Of a stretch of DNA of 64,000 nt, positions 24,273 through 35,325 are shown in pieces. The notes under the pieces were generated by a model. That model made no database searches and had not been told where the DNA came from. It saw only the letters and a program-made list of their open reading frames with translations. The stretch comes from Arbacia lixula (lineage: Eukaryota > Echinodermata > Echinoidea > Arbacioida > Arbaciidae), in NCBI GenBank assembly GCA_963669155.1, contig OZ022597.1, positions 15,638,076 through 15,702,075 on the forward strand, in the 5' to 3' direction. A program made the translations under genes and the position numbers. Position 1 is the stretch's first letter; each line of letters opens with the position of its first letter.

Positions 24273-25225
24273 TGCTGGCTGCCCTCACAGCTCAACTTGA
24301 CCTGCTATAGCTACTACATGGAGTTCATATCAGGCCCTGGTTAGTCTCAATTTCAGACCACATGCTCATCTTGTAACCAAGGAAGCAACGAGCATGTGAA
24401 ATCAGTGGAGTGTCTGGAGGCAAGACTTGGGGATGATACTATCGCTTTTTAAAAAATTAATTCCAAATTTTGGGGGGTTCCTTTTTGAGCACATTGGCCA
24501 TTTGGCTACAATTTAACATAGTGTCTGTAGGAATTTCTGGGGCTCTTTTAACATTTTCCAGGGCTCTTTTAAGTATTTTGGGGGCAAAATAGCCCTGAGC
24601 CCCCTCGTATATTTTTCCACTGTACTAGCATTGTGTATACTGAACAGCATCTACCTCACATAACAAGGAAAAATCATCAACTACAGTACATAAAATGAGT
24701 GAAAACACTCTTTTTTAAAAAAAAATAAGACAAATATCTCGCTATCCCACTTATAGGTGAAAATAGGAAAAAAAGAGATAAATTTGTATTCATTTACACA
24801 AGAATATTTTTTAGATCTAGTTTTCACTCTACAATTTAACAGATATGAGATAAATTTGAGAATGGATGGGATGGTGCAAACTAGTCAGTAACAAGAATGA
24901 TACAAATAAAAGAAAGGATAGAAACAGGTGTGCTGAGATAAGTAAGTTTGCTACTAAGTAGAAACTTAACATATTTGTTGGCAGTCAAATTCACAATCAA
25001 TTGGGCATCATTGATGCGTTTTATTCTGTCTATCGTCTCTCACTTTCTCCTCTATAACTCTCTCATTCCCCATCCCATTCCCATTGTTTTCCCGATTTTA
25101 AATAATTGTAACATTCTTGTGCAAGTGTCAACTGTGTCTGGACCATTTGGTTTGGCAGTGAATGAGCGAGCTTTAGCCAACAAAACACCATTTCCCCCTG
25201 AAGGCCAACTTACTACACATTCCCT
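24273..25225. other. No gene recognised
   Basis: AT-rich sequence. A short GGGGCTCTTTTAA motif repeats near 24540-24570. No exon or RNA gene is supported. Confidence 0.35.
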
Positions 25226-25586
25226 TTAAAGGGCATATACTGTACTGGGAAGGCAAAAAAGCCTTCAAAATGTAATTGTTAGCAATCTTCTTGCCAATGG
25301 TCTTAAATTCATGTATTGTCCATTTTAGAAACTTGCTGAGAGTTATTTGCCCTCAAATGATCTACATTTGGAGTAATGAGTGATTAAATCACAAATTTTT
25401 GAACATTTTGAGGAATAAATCATAAATCATTAATTACTCCAAATGTGAATCATTTGAGGAAATAATAACTTTCAGCAAGCTTTCTACAATGAACAATACA
25501 TGAAGTTCAGACCATTGGCAAGAAGATTGCTAACAATTACATTTTGAAGGCTTTTTTGCCTTCCCAGTACAGTATATGCCCTTTAA
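25226..25586. mobile_element. F1 palindromic element, copy 6
   Basis: Both arms and both TTAA ends are present (361 bp). Confidence 0.9.
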
Positions 25587-25684
25587 CGTTAAGGTTTCTA
25601 GTGACCTCATTATACAACCCTTGCCTCCCAAGACCCTTCACTTAATCCAATTTATATTAAGGACCACTTCCATCCACTCCTTCC

Positions 25685-25905
25685 AGGATTAGTTTGTGTT
25701 CAGCCTTTTTCTCTCCCCTCCTTTATCTGCTCTCTATTGCTTTTATCTCTTTCTTTCTTTCCCCCTCCCCCTCCTCCCCCCTTCCCCCTCCTTCCAGGAT
25801 TAGTTTGTGTTCAGCTTTTTTCTCTCCCCTCCTTTATCTGCTCTCTATTGCTTTCATCTCTTCCTTTCTTGCCCCCTCCCCCTCCTCCTCCCCCCTTTTC
25901 CCCCT
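25685..25905. repeat. 111-bp pyrimidine-rich duplication
   Basis: AGGATTAGTTTGTGTTCAGC occurs at 25685 and 25796, each followed by CTCTCCCCTCCTTTATCTGC and a C/T-rich run. Confidence 0.85.
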
Positions 25906-26184
25906 CTCTCTCGTCAGAAGTGAGATAAAGATGATGACAAACAGGGGTTCTCACCTTCTCTCTAACATCAAAGAGGGCCAAGATCTCCAGACAGATAATA
26001 ACCAGTGACAAGAAATTTGATCCTGTCTGTGACTAGACAATTTACTCCCAAGTTAAGAAACCAATGCTCACACAAAGGTGTGTTACTAACACTGGGAAAC
26101 AATGGCACCTATTCTCTACTCATGTTACCACAACGAACGTTCATGGGAAGAAGACAAACTAAAGGCAGTCTCCTCAATACTTAC

Positions 26185-26227
26185 TGTCAACGACAGGCTC
26201 CAAAATATAATCATCCCAAAGAGGCAT
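26185..26227 (-). CDS. Weak candidate exon abutting an F2 remnant
   Basis: An ATG at 26227 opens 14 codons (MPLWDDYILEPVVD) to a donor ACA|GTAAGTATT at 26184. The donor matches consensus well. The segment stops exactly where the F2 remnant begins, so the real exon may have been longer or the match may be chance. Confidence 0.2.
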
Positions 26228-26500
26228 AGCTAGCTATTTTGTGATCAGGTTAGCTAGCCACATCACAAAATAGCCAACTATTTGTGTCTTCATGTAACGG
26301 GTAATATATGCAGCAGGCATGGAGCTGCACAACATAACAGCATCGACTGGTGCTTTGTTACCCCGACATCCCATCAAAACAGCGCCCTTTTTGCTCACTT
26401 CAGGCCAAGCAAGACGCAACCTCAACTTCAGGCTTATTCCGCAGATCGGAAAATAGCTAGCCATTCTGTCCGCTTCAGGCTGATGCACAGGCACCTAGTT
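26228..26500. mobile_element. F2 element, degraded copy 3
   Basis: TAGCTAGCTATTTTGTGATC and a late CAGATCGGAAAATAGCTAGC identify F2; the termini and the middle are poorly kept. Confidence 0.55.
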
Positions 26501-26626
26501 AGATGAAGGAACACTGCGGGCAAAAAGCAATCAAAGTCGGCTCAATGCAATACGTCATCCCACATCATTAATAAAGAGCACCATCAAGGCAACATGAAAG
26601 ACCCACACGTCATTCTCAATGCATGC

Positions 26627-26770
26627 ATTTAGTGAGCGATTCGTAACCTTACTAGCTCACAGCTACTTTCTACTTCATACTGTAGTTGCACTTAAAGTAT
26701 TTAGTGAGCGATTCGTAATCTTACTAGCTCAGAGCTACTTTCTACTTCATACTGTAGTTGCACTTAAAAG
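26627..26770. repeat. 71-bp direct duplication
   Basis: TTTAGTGAGCGATTCGTAA occurs at 26628 and 26699 with almost identical following sequence. Confidence 0.9.
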
Positions 26771-27139
26771 TAGTTTGCAGGGTAAAAACTACACTTTTAT
26801 ACCATAAGAAAGTAAAATATCATGATAACTCCTTTTTCAACTATAACGTGAAAGTGCCTACTGTATGAACTGAATCATATTGTTTTAAAAATATATATAG
26901 AAATTATTTTCTTAGAGAAGATAAATGTTATCAAAGCATGAAAAACAGAAGCAGTAAAGTGAGCTTGTGATATCATTGCCTTATGATTGATTTGCCAATA
27001 TGCCTCCAGAAATGACACTCTTTGTATCATTAAATCATTCATAACTTTATTAGTTTTTCACACATTGCTCTTGCCCTGCAGCTCAGTTGAATGTACATGC
27101 TTCACTTGGGAGTACATCATTGTTGGCCCTGAATGCCCT

Positions 27140-27512
27140 GTAAAGGGAGTATACTGTACTGGGAAGACAAACAAGCCTTCAAAAGATGATCATGAGCAAT
27201 CTTGTTGCCAATGGTCTTAAATTCATGTATTGTCCATTTTAGGAACTTGCTGAAAATTATTTGCACTCAAATGATCCACATTTGGAGTAATTAATGATTA
27301 ATGATTCAATCACAAAATGTTCGGGCTGAACATTTTGAGGATTTGTGAGTTAATCACTATTTAATACAAATGTAGATTATTTGAGGGCAAATAATTTTCA
27401 GCAAGTTATTAAAATGGACAATGCATGAATCTAAGACCATTGGCAAGAAGATTACTCACGATTACCCTTTTGAAGGCTTTTTTGTCTTCTCAGTACAGTA
27501 TATGCCCTTTAA
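27140..27512. mobile_element. F1 palindromic element, copy 7
   Basis: Left arm GGGAGTATACTGTACTGGGA (second subfamily) faces a right arm ending CAGTATATGCCCTTTAA (first subfamily), so the arms come from different variants or have drifted. Confidence 0.85.
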
Positions 27513-27829
27513 TGGATGGAGACTCAAATGTATGCACATCTACATGTACATGGAAATACACTGGAACACAGGAACTTTGTCCAAGGATCATGAGGGATGT
27601 TGAATATTCAGCTCTCTGCTCTGACCATACCCAGAGTCTATAAAGGAGGCAGCTCTTACTTTGGAATGCATTGAGTGTGTCTTACAAGCTGCCACCATGG
27701 TAGAGTGATCCCTTTATGTTGGACAGGTGTCATAAATGCTAATGAGCATACATGACCTGGGTAATAATATTGTACAACGCTGTAAGATGATAGTGTTTCA
27801 TTTTATCATTACTTCGTTGAACCCGAGAA

Positions 27830-28112
27830 AAGTAGAAACGTATGTTCCTTTAAGGAGTTAAGGGGAATATAGAGACATATGTTCTTGAGGAGTTAAAGGG
27901 AAATAGAGAAATATATTCATAAGGAGCTAAGGGGAATATAGATAAATATATATATACCAAAGGAGCTTAGGAGATTAAAGAGAAATATGTTTGTAAATAA
28001 CTTAGGGGAATATAAATAAATATATTCATAAGGAGTCAAAGGGAATATAGAGAAATATCTTCTGAAGGAGAGAAGGGGAATACATAGAAATATGTTTCTA
28101 AGGAGCTCTACA
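27830..28112. repeat. Degenerate ~42-bp tandem repeat, 6-7 copies
   Basis: Units of the form AAGGAGCTAAGGGGAATATAGA...AATATATTC repeat with many substitutions and indels. Confidence 0.8.
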
Positions 28113-28153
28113 AACCAAGCCCGCTCCCCTAACTGCCTCTAATTCTTCCCCAG

Positions 28154-28202
28154 CTGTAGCCTACAGCTGCAGAATCTGTGAAAGGCTGATTACCATGACG
28201 AT
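28154..28202 (+). CDS. Weak candidate micro-exon
   Basis: A strong pyrimidine-rich acceptor (CTCTAATTCTTCCCCAG) is followed by 49 bases open in one frame (VAYSCRICERLITMT) and a donor GAT|GTGAGGG. No neighbouring exon is identified. Chance is likely enough to keep this low. Confidence 0.2.
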
Positions 28203-28406
28203 GTGAGGGTGGCACCCAAAATCAACCCAGGCCGAACCAGTCCTGGAGAGAGACCAGATTCCCTATATTTTCATCTGCTTGCCCCGCCCCGGGCTGACCA
28301 GCGGGGCTCCATGTTATACACGATTGGGTTACGTCTCAGCTATTGTAGGTGCTGCTGTGGGTCACGCGGTATGCCATGGTGCCTGGCTGGGTTGCACAAC
28401 GGCCTG

Positions 28407-28690
28407 AGCAAATGCAATACTAGCCCAGTTTTGAGGCTGGGGAGTACATGGACAACACAGAGTCTGGTAGCACAGACTATGCCCTCTCCCCTCTTGCTTA
28501 ATGTAGAGAGAGAGAAGGCATACATGTAGTGTCACCCTGAGCAAATGCAATACTAGCCCAGTTTTGAGGCTGGGAAGTACATGGACAAAACAGAGTCTGG
28601 TAGCACAGACTATGCCCTCTCCCTTCTTGCTTAGTGTAGAGAGAGAGAGAGAGCAAGAGGAGAGAAGGCATACATGTAGTCTCAGATGCA
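28407..28690. repeat. 133-bp F6-type duplication
   Basis: GAGCAAATGCAATACTAGCC starts both units; each contains TCTGGTAGCACAGACTATGC and an AG-rich end. Confidence 0.8.
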
Positions 28691-28708
28691 TCTACTTTGA
28701 CTTTCGTT

Positions 28709-28921
28709 TTAAGGGTATATACTGTACTGAAAGATCGAACATTTTGAGGATTTGTGATTCAGTCACTCATTACTCCAAATGTAGATCATTTGAGGGCAAA
28801 TAACTTTCAGCAAGCTTCTATTAATGGTCAATACATGAATTTAAGTCCATTGGCAAGAAGATTGCTAACAATTACCTTTTGAAGGCTTGTTTGCCTTCCC
28901 AGTACAGTATATGCCCTTTAA
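28709..28921. mobile_element. F1 element, partial copy 8
   Basis: A short left end (TTAAGGGTATATACTGTACT) joins directly to the right half. Its right TTAA (28918-28921) is also the left TTAA of copy 9. Confidence 0.85.
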
Positions 28922-29289
28922 AGGGCATCTACTGTACTGGGAAGGCAAAAAAGCCTTCAAAATGTAATTGTTAGCAATTTTCTTGCCAATGGTCTTAAAT
29001 TCATGTATTGTCTATGTTAGAAGCTTGCTGAAAGTTATTTGCCCTCAAATGATCCACATATGGAGTAATTAATGATTAATGATTAAATCCTCAAAATGTT
29101 CGGCCCGAACATTTTGAGGATTTGTGATTTAATCACTCATTACCTGAAATGTAGATCACTTGAGGGCAAATAACTTTCAGCAGGCTTCTAAAATAGACAA
29201 TACATGAATTTAAGACCATTGGCAGGAAGATTGCTAACAATTACATTTTGAAGGCCTTTTGCCTTCCCAGTACAGTATATGCCCTTTAA
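28918..29289. mobile_element. F1 palindromic element, copy 9
   Basis: A full-length 372-bp copy with TTAA at 28918-28921 and 29286-29289. It is joined head-to-tail to copy 8 through the shared TTAA. Confidence 0.9.
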
Positions 29290-29826
29290 TGCACACTAGC
29301 ATGGCATGCTACTTGACACCTGCACTACATGAAGTGTAGCTCTCAGTATTCTTTCTCTGACAAACAAGATTTGGAAGTCAGATTGAATGACAATAACAGA
29401 CAATTCTTTTTGTGTGTGTGTGGAAAAGACAAAAAAATATGTTTTGAACTCAGCCTTGTCCCCTTCCTCCATCCTACTTCCTCCTTCATTACCTGGCCTT
29501 CTGGTCTTCCTGCCAAAACCTTCTCCCCTCAATTACAACTGCCTTCTCTTAATCAATCAGGGGTCTTACAGTAGCGTCATTAACTCATCGCATGCACTTC
29601 TCTCACCATTACTACACAAATCTCATAGAGTCAATTTTGTCTGGCACGGAAGGCGTTCTAACTTGGGTTCCAGCTCAGCTTTATTTGGTTTGCAGTCATG
29701 AATCACATTGTTTACCCATCATCTCTGACCCGCTTTCACACTATCCACCCACAAAAACAAATGTTATGCTTACAATTTAACCATGGTGGACCCAGTTCAC
29801 ACCATTCACACAGGACAAGTCTCACA
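29290..29826. other. No gene recognised
   Basis: Overlapping frames of 62-104 codons on both strands lack splice signals and recognisable motifs. Confidence 0.35.
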
Positions 29827-30344
29827 AGGGGCGTCTTCATTACCTCGAGCTGGGCAAAATAGCGAGCTTGTTCTGATCGGGTTAGACTAGCCAGATCACG
29901 AAACAGCTAGCTATTTGTGTCTTCATTAGCCAGATCAGGCAAAATAGCTAGCTATTTGGTCGAGAAAATTTCCCAAGAAATCTTGGGCTAGATGGAGCTA
30001 GCTCGAGCTAGTTCCTCAAATAGCTCGAGCTAGTTCGGAGCGTCTTCATTAGCCTGAAAATTTCTCGATCCCGGCATGCATCAGCGCCCACGAGGCATTG
30101 TTTACGTAATAGGTTTTTACACATGCGTGAATGCGAGCTCACAACCGGAGCCATGCACTCATGGCCTATTCCTGTCGCACACTGCTGGTACGTGCGAAAC
30201 TCAGGATAATTTATGCAACCTGAGCTCGAGCTTACGTAACCCGAGTTTCGAGCTAATGAAGACACCATTGCAACTTTAGGCTAGTTCCCCGGATCAGAAA
30301 AATAGCTCGCTATTTCGTCTGATCGGGCTAATGAAGACGCACCT
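29827..30344 (+). mobile_element. F2 element, copy 4
   Basis: Near full length. It starts GGGGCGTCTTCATTACC and ends TAATGAAGACGCACCT, with internal GCGTCTTCATTAGCCTG near 30039. It faces copy 5, which is inverted, across about 440 bp. Confidence 0.85.
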
Positions 30345-30785
30345 ACAGTATAACTATCTATGGGAAAACTTACACCAATTTGTACTTTCCACCATATCAA
30401 GTTCCTAGGCTACTATGGATAAATCTCATTGAACATCCCTCAATTACCCCATTCACATAACATATATATTTACTGTATGATACTTAGCATTGGACTCAAT
30501 CTTATCTCAAACCTTAGACATGCAGCGTGTCCCTTTTACAGGTCAAAAAAAAACAATTGTCAAAAACACAGAAAATGGAAGAGGATATCAGAACTTCCCT
30601 CCCAATAAAAGAACTTAATGAAAATTGACTTTAAGTGAAAATTGTATCAATCAGTACATTTTTAGGTTTTGGGCAGGTCATCCAAAACCTATAGCCTAGA
30701 GACAGGAGACCGCTGGGCGCTATGGTCCGCACATGTCTGCTCCATGGTGCATGTGTTAAATGGAAGTAATTCCGCATCATGCACT
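30345..30785. other. Spacer between inverted F2 copies; no certain gene
   Basis: A dispersed repeat shared with 14855-14995 lies at 30515-30640. On minus, an ATG near 30394 opens MVESTNW before a donor-like GGT|GTAAGTTTTC at about 30373; this is too short to support a call. Confidence 0.3.
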
Positions 30786-31302
30786 AGGTGCGTCTTTATT
30801 AGCCCGATCAGACGAAATAGCGAGCTATTTTGCTGATCCGGGGAACTAGCCTGAAATTGCAATTGCGTCTTCATTAGCTCGGAACTCAGGATATGTAAGC
30901 TCGAAACTCAGGATGCATAAATTATCCCGATGTTCGCACATGCGTGGTGTGCAACGGGAATAGGCCACGACCGCGTGGCTTCGGTTGTGAGCTCACATTC
31001 ACGCACGTATAAAAACCTACTACGTAAATAATGCCTCGTGCGTGCTGATGCAAAAAAAATTTCGAGCTAATGAAGACGCTCTGAGCTAGCTCGAGCTATT
31101 TCGCGGACTAGCTCGAGCTAGCTCTATCTAGCACACGATTTCTTGGGAAATTTTCTCGACCAAATAGCTCGCTATTTCACCTGATCTGGCTAATGAAGAC
31201 GCAAATAGCTAGCTATTTTATGATCTGGCTACATGTAGCTAGCCCGATCAGAACAAGCTCACTATTTCGCCCACATGACTTTTTTTGCTAAAGGGACGCC
31301 TT
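30786..31302 (-). mobile_element. F2 element, copy 5 (inverted)
   Basis: It starts AGGTGCGTCTTTATTAGCC. The interior is the complement of copy 4, including AGCTAATGAAGACGCTC. The distal end (AAAGGGACGCCTT) is worn. Confidence 0.85.
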
Positions 31303-31870
31303 GTCTTTAAAGAAACTGTTCTGTCATATACAGAGAGATGCAGCTTCACCCCCATGACACTGCACTGTCAGTGGGAATTAGCATTAGGATATTTGGCGTG
31401 CTTGTTGTAGGTTGTAGCACAAGTCCTAACAAACCACAGCTTTGTGGTGAAGTTATGGAGGCTGGTGGAGGTACAACCAGGCACACTGCCAGATACCAAG
31501 CAGGCGCAAAATGGGTTTTCATGACACTTTGAATACCGGTATGCAGTAATTGCCCTTGGAAATGTGCAAGGTGTCAAATGCAACTGTGCAACATTGAACA
31601 TCCGTTCAATAAAAAAGATAGTTCCGAGTTATGACAGAATTAACATAGCAGTGAGCATGCACAGGTTTGTGTGCTACATGTATAATATACAGTAGGAATC
31701 CTGCAGGGATCGTCTGTGGGTACACTGACATCCAACATCGAAGCAGCCTCTTTATAAACACATTATACTTCCTATTCCTGCAAAATGACATGCATTATTT
31801 CTGCAAAATGACATGCTATGTCTGGGATATAGTTTAAAGCTCCTTTGATGGGAACCTTGCTTACGAGATG

Positions 31871-32205
31871 TTAAAGGGAATATACTGTACTGGGAAGACA
31901 AAAAGCCTTTAAAAGCTTTTGTATTGTCCAGTTAAGAATATTGCTAAGAGTTATTTGCTCTCAAACGATCCACATTTTAAATAATCAGTGGTTAAATCAC
32001 AAATCCTTGTTTTGTTCGGCCTGAACATTTTGAGTATTTATGATTTAGTCACTAATTACTCCAAATGTGTATCATTGGACGGCAAATAACTTTCGGCAAG
32101 TTTCTAAAATGGACAATACATGAATTTAAGACCAATGGCAAGAAGATTGCTCACGATTACATTTTGAAGGATTTTTGTCTTCCCAGTACAGTATATTCCC
32201 TTTAA
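31871..32205. mobile_element. F1 palindromic element, copy 10
   Basis: Second-subfamily arms (GGGAATATACTGTACTGGGA and complement) with TTAA at both ends; part of the left arm is missing (335 bp). Confidence 0.9.
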
Positions 32206-32329
32206 CTAAATTGTGTTAATTATGTTATCAGCAATAAATACTGCTCTTCAGTACGACAGACAAACTATGTCTGGTCTAGTGCACTGTACTAGTGAGTACG
32301 GCCAGAAATGGGTATCGCTGCAAAAAATA

Positions 32330-32670
32330 AATTTAGATTGAGGGCGCTGCTCAGTGGCGACCAGTTCGATTTTTCAGTGCAGTCTTTTTAGTTCCATTTT
32401 GTCTATTTTCGTCAGTTTCTCTGTGCAACATCGAATTTTATTTGTCATTTTACGTAAACCCATCGGTATGACTTTGAATGTTTATGTTTAATTTCACTGT
32501 TCTAGTACCGTGTATGTATGATGTTGTCAATTAATCTGTAAAAATGAGTTTGTTGGTATGTTCAATGTTAGATATTTTTTTATCATTTTTTATCATGTGA
32601 ACAAAATGAATTTCCATATATGTATCTTTTAAATGGACCAAATAAATACAATTTACAATTTACAATATCA
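32330..32670 (+). mobile_element. Possible LINE 3' tail ending in ACAATTT repeats
   Basis: The stretch ends AAATAAATACAATTTACAAT followed by another TTACAATA, a short repeated tail typical of CR1/L2-like LINEs. No protein-coding part is seen, so the class is a guess. Confidence 0.3.
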
Positions 32671-32764
32671 TAGTGCAGTGCATTAGGGACAACTTTCTCC
32701 TATGCATTATAGAAAATTGATTGAAACACTTCTTTGTATAATACATAGCTACCAACATTGAAAT

Positions 32765-32945
32765 TCAACAATCAGGGAGATTTGGGGAAATTGTATCAGA
32801 AATCAGGGAGATGTCTATCAAATGCATACAACCTAATGACAATAATTTATCAATAATCAGGGAGATTGGATGATGTGATGGAAAAGAATGCAGAAATATT
32901 GGTCTATTTTCAGGGCGTCTCCTGCGAAATCAGGGAGACTTGGCA
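32765..32945. repeat. Short interspersed AATCAGGGAGA motif, four times
   Basis: AATCAGGGAGATTTGG, AATCAGGGAGATGTC, AATCAGGGAGATTGG and AATCAGGGAGACTTGG occur at irregular spacing. Confidence 0.6.
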
Positions 32946-33062
32946 GATCTGATAATATATGAGAGGAACTTTCAAAGCTTTTCATTGAATGAGCATGGAC
33001 TGTAGATGGATTGGGATCGATTATAGGAGTCTTTTCTAAAGGCTCACAGGATAATGCCCAGT

Positions 33063-33272
33063 CTTGCCTCAAGGCTGATGGTCAATTTTAACCCAAACCA
33101 AAATATTGGGTCTAGTATTCTTAAGACTAGTCGCTTTATACATGTAATTCTCCTTTTTTCTCAGTCTGCCTGCTGAAGAATAAATCAAGAATAATAGTCT
33201 AATGCAGCCAGGCTCACTTATTGAATAGTTTGGATTAGATATATGCCCAAGAGCCTTGATACTAGGCTATGT
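33063..33272 (+). mobile_element. F5 element
   Basis: GCCTCAAGGCTG, TTAAGACTAGTCGC, AATAGTCTAATGCAGCCAGG and AGCCTTGATACTAGGCTA follow the F5 plan, here in the opposite sense for part of its length. Confidence 0.55.
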
Positions 33273-33317
33273 GTAACATTGCAATCCAGTGTTTGATAAT
33301 CAATGCTTGGTACTCAC

Positions 33318-33423
33318 CTGTGATAGAGCAAGCAGCAGGAAGGAACCCGGATCCGGGTAGAGTGGCGCAGTTCAGGCAACACAAGAGGAACCAGGAGAGA
33401 AAAGAAACAACAGAAACATTCAT
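33318..33423 (-). CDS. Candidate first coding exon with a signal peptide
   Basis: On minus, ATG at 33423 opens 35 codons ending ATCACAG at a consensus donor, GTGAGTACC (33317). The product begins MNVSVVSFLSWFLLCCLNC, a short polar start, a hydrophobic core and a small-residue stretch fitting a cleavable signal peptide, then ATLPGSGFLPAACSIT. The donor leaves phase 1, which is usual after signal-peptide exons of secreted and cell-surface proteins in animals. The rest of the gene would lie at lower coordinates; I could not identify its next exon with confidence. The mature protein is therefore unknown. An out-of-frame ATG four bases downstream is not preferred because it meets a stop after 15 codons. 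Confidence 0.45.
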
Positions 33424-33489
33424 TAGAGATACCATCGATTAAACATCAATTAAAAGTATAGACGAAACATCCATTAAAGATAACATAGA

Positions 33490-33996
33490 TACAGTCAAAC
33501 CTGTCTTAGCGGCCACCTGTCTATAGCAGTCAACCTGTCTATAGTGGCCACTAAAATGATTCCACCGGAAAGAGATCATATGTTAAAGAACCTGCCTATA
33601 GCAGCCACCTGTCTATAAAGGCCACAATTTTTGTTTCCCTTAGGTGGCCACTATAGACAGGTTTCACTGTACATGCATGTATGAAGCGTGGCATGTATAA
33701 GCAGTATAACGAGAACATGTATGAAATCTCACATTGATAGCGTCATGAACCTATTCAGGAAAAGCCTAAAACTATCCTTGTTAACGTCAACGCATCACTA
33801 TGGAGTACACTATGTACAGTGAAACCTGTCTATAGTGGCCACCCAAGGGAAACAAAAATGGTGGCCTTTATAGACAGGTGGCTGCTATAGGCAGGTTCTT
33901 TAACACATGATCTCTTTCCGGTGGAATAATTTTAGTGGCCACTATAGACAGGTTGACTGCTATATACAGGTGGCCGCTAAGACAGGTTTGACTGTA
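33490..33996. mobile_element. Foldback element with CTGTCTATAG repeats
   Basis: The left arm (ACAGTCAAACCTGTCTTAGC to ATAGACAGGTTTCACTGTAC) and the right arm (GTACAGTGAAACCTGTCTATAG to GACAGGTTTGACTGTAC) are inverted copies of about 183 bp separated by about 140 bp of unique sequence. Each arm holds several CTGTCTATAGNGGCCAC units. Confidence 0.85.
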
Positions 33997-34133
33997 CGTG
34001 CCCTAATCAGGTCTTGGGTCAATAGGCTACAGCAAGCGATCACTCTCTTCGCATTGAAAGGTGATGTCTCCCTCTGTCTTCAATACCTCTTGTCTTCATT
34101 CCACTCTCTCTTGATGTTACCTTTCGATCTACA

Positions 34134-34262
34134 ATTGATCATACGACTGCTAGATTAATTATACGGCTGATCCATTGATCATACGACTGCTAGATTAATT
34201 ATACGGCTGATCCATTGATCACACGACTGCTAGATTATTATACGGCCGATTCATTGATCATA
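34134..34262. repeat. 40-bp tandem repeat, three copies
   Basis: ATTGATCATACGACTGCTAG begins units at 34134, 34174 and 34214, with a degenerate fourth start. Confidence 0.9.
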
Positions 34263-34785
34263 TGATTGATATCAACCATAAATCTGTATCATAAAGAAAT
34301 TACAATCAATATTGCTTGTAACGTGCATTTGAAATTGATCCTAGCTTGTGTGGATCAATCATGCATGTTACTGTAAGATTAATTGTGGAATTATACAGGT
34401 TACGACTTGCAATGGATAGCAGTGAAAGTCTGCGATAAGGTAAGTCGCAATAGATAGCAACATTGCATTTAATCGTGAAACTGCTCTCTATTGCATCTCA
34501 TTCTTTGTGATACAGAGCCCAGGAGATTACCTTCTTCCTTCTAAAAAACTCCATCTACCAGCGCATAGAGACTCTTGCAGTAATTTGCATGTATAAGAAT
34601 TGTACAATATTATTATTATTTGAGATAGCCTTTCACAACATGCTGATTGTCAATTCTCCATACATAACAAGCAGACGAGAGCAGAGCTGAGCCAGAAAGA
34701 GTGCATTACAGCAAATTTGATTTGCTAGCGCTGTTTTGGGTGACTGTGATGGAACGGCTGTATCTGAAAGGCCCTCTCCAGCTTA
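34263..34785. other. No gene recognised
   Basis: A donor-like AAG|GTAAGTCGC lies at 34439, but the 41-base open segment before it lacks a credible acceptor and is part of a short local repeat. Confidence 0.35.
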
Positions 34786-34985
34786 GCCTAGCTCCCAGAC
34801 TGTTTGACCATTAAATTCAACTACAATATTAAATAAACATGTCTGGCTGCAGTAGACTAATATTTCGCAATTGCACCTCAGGACTAAGGGAGGAAACAGG
34901 AGAATGAAATGGGGACCTAGTCTTGTTAGTACCAGACTCTAACTTAAAAGTTTAAATTATCAATGTCCTAAAGCCTAGAATCCAT
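34786..34985 (+). mobile_element. F5 element
   Basis: TAGCCTAGCTCCCAGACTG, GTCTGGCTGCAGTAGACTAA, GGACCTAGTCTTGTTAGTAC and a terminal AAAGCCTAGA follow the F5 order. Confidence 0.7.
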
Positions 34986-35325
34986 GGTATATATTGAGCT
35001 GAACTCTGTGACTCAATATTTGCTCTGGCAACACTGTGACCTAGGGGAAAGGGGTAGGAGGGATAAGCACAGACAGAAGGGAGGGGGAGGGGATAAAAAG
35101 GGGGGGGGGGGGAGCACAGGGTTGCTCTCAACAACAGAGGAGGAGAAGCAGTATGGGGTTCAGGCTTAGAGAGTATTGATGAGCAGTGTGGAGGATTCAG
35201 AGAGGCAGCATATACATGTCCCATAGAAAGTATCATCAAATACAATCAATGTAAAAAATATATATTTCAACTGGCATGACCACATATGTCCCTCCATGCC
35301 TGCCCAGCCCAGTGGGGAGGAAGGC

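Noticed and set aside
34399-34439. 41-base exon before a GTAAGT donor on plus
   Set aside because: No pyrimidine tract at the supposed acceptor, and the donor lies in a short local repeat.
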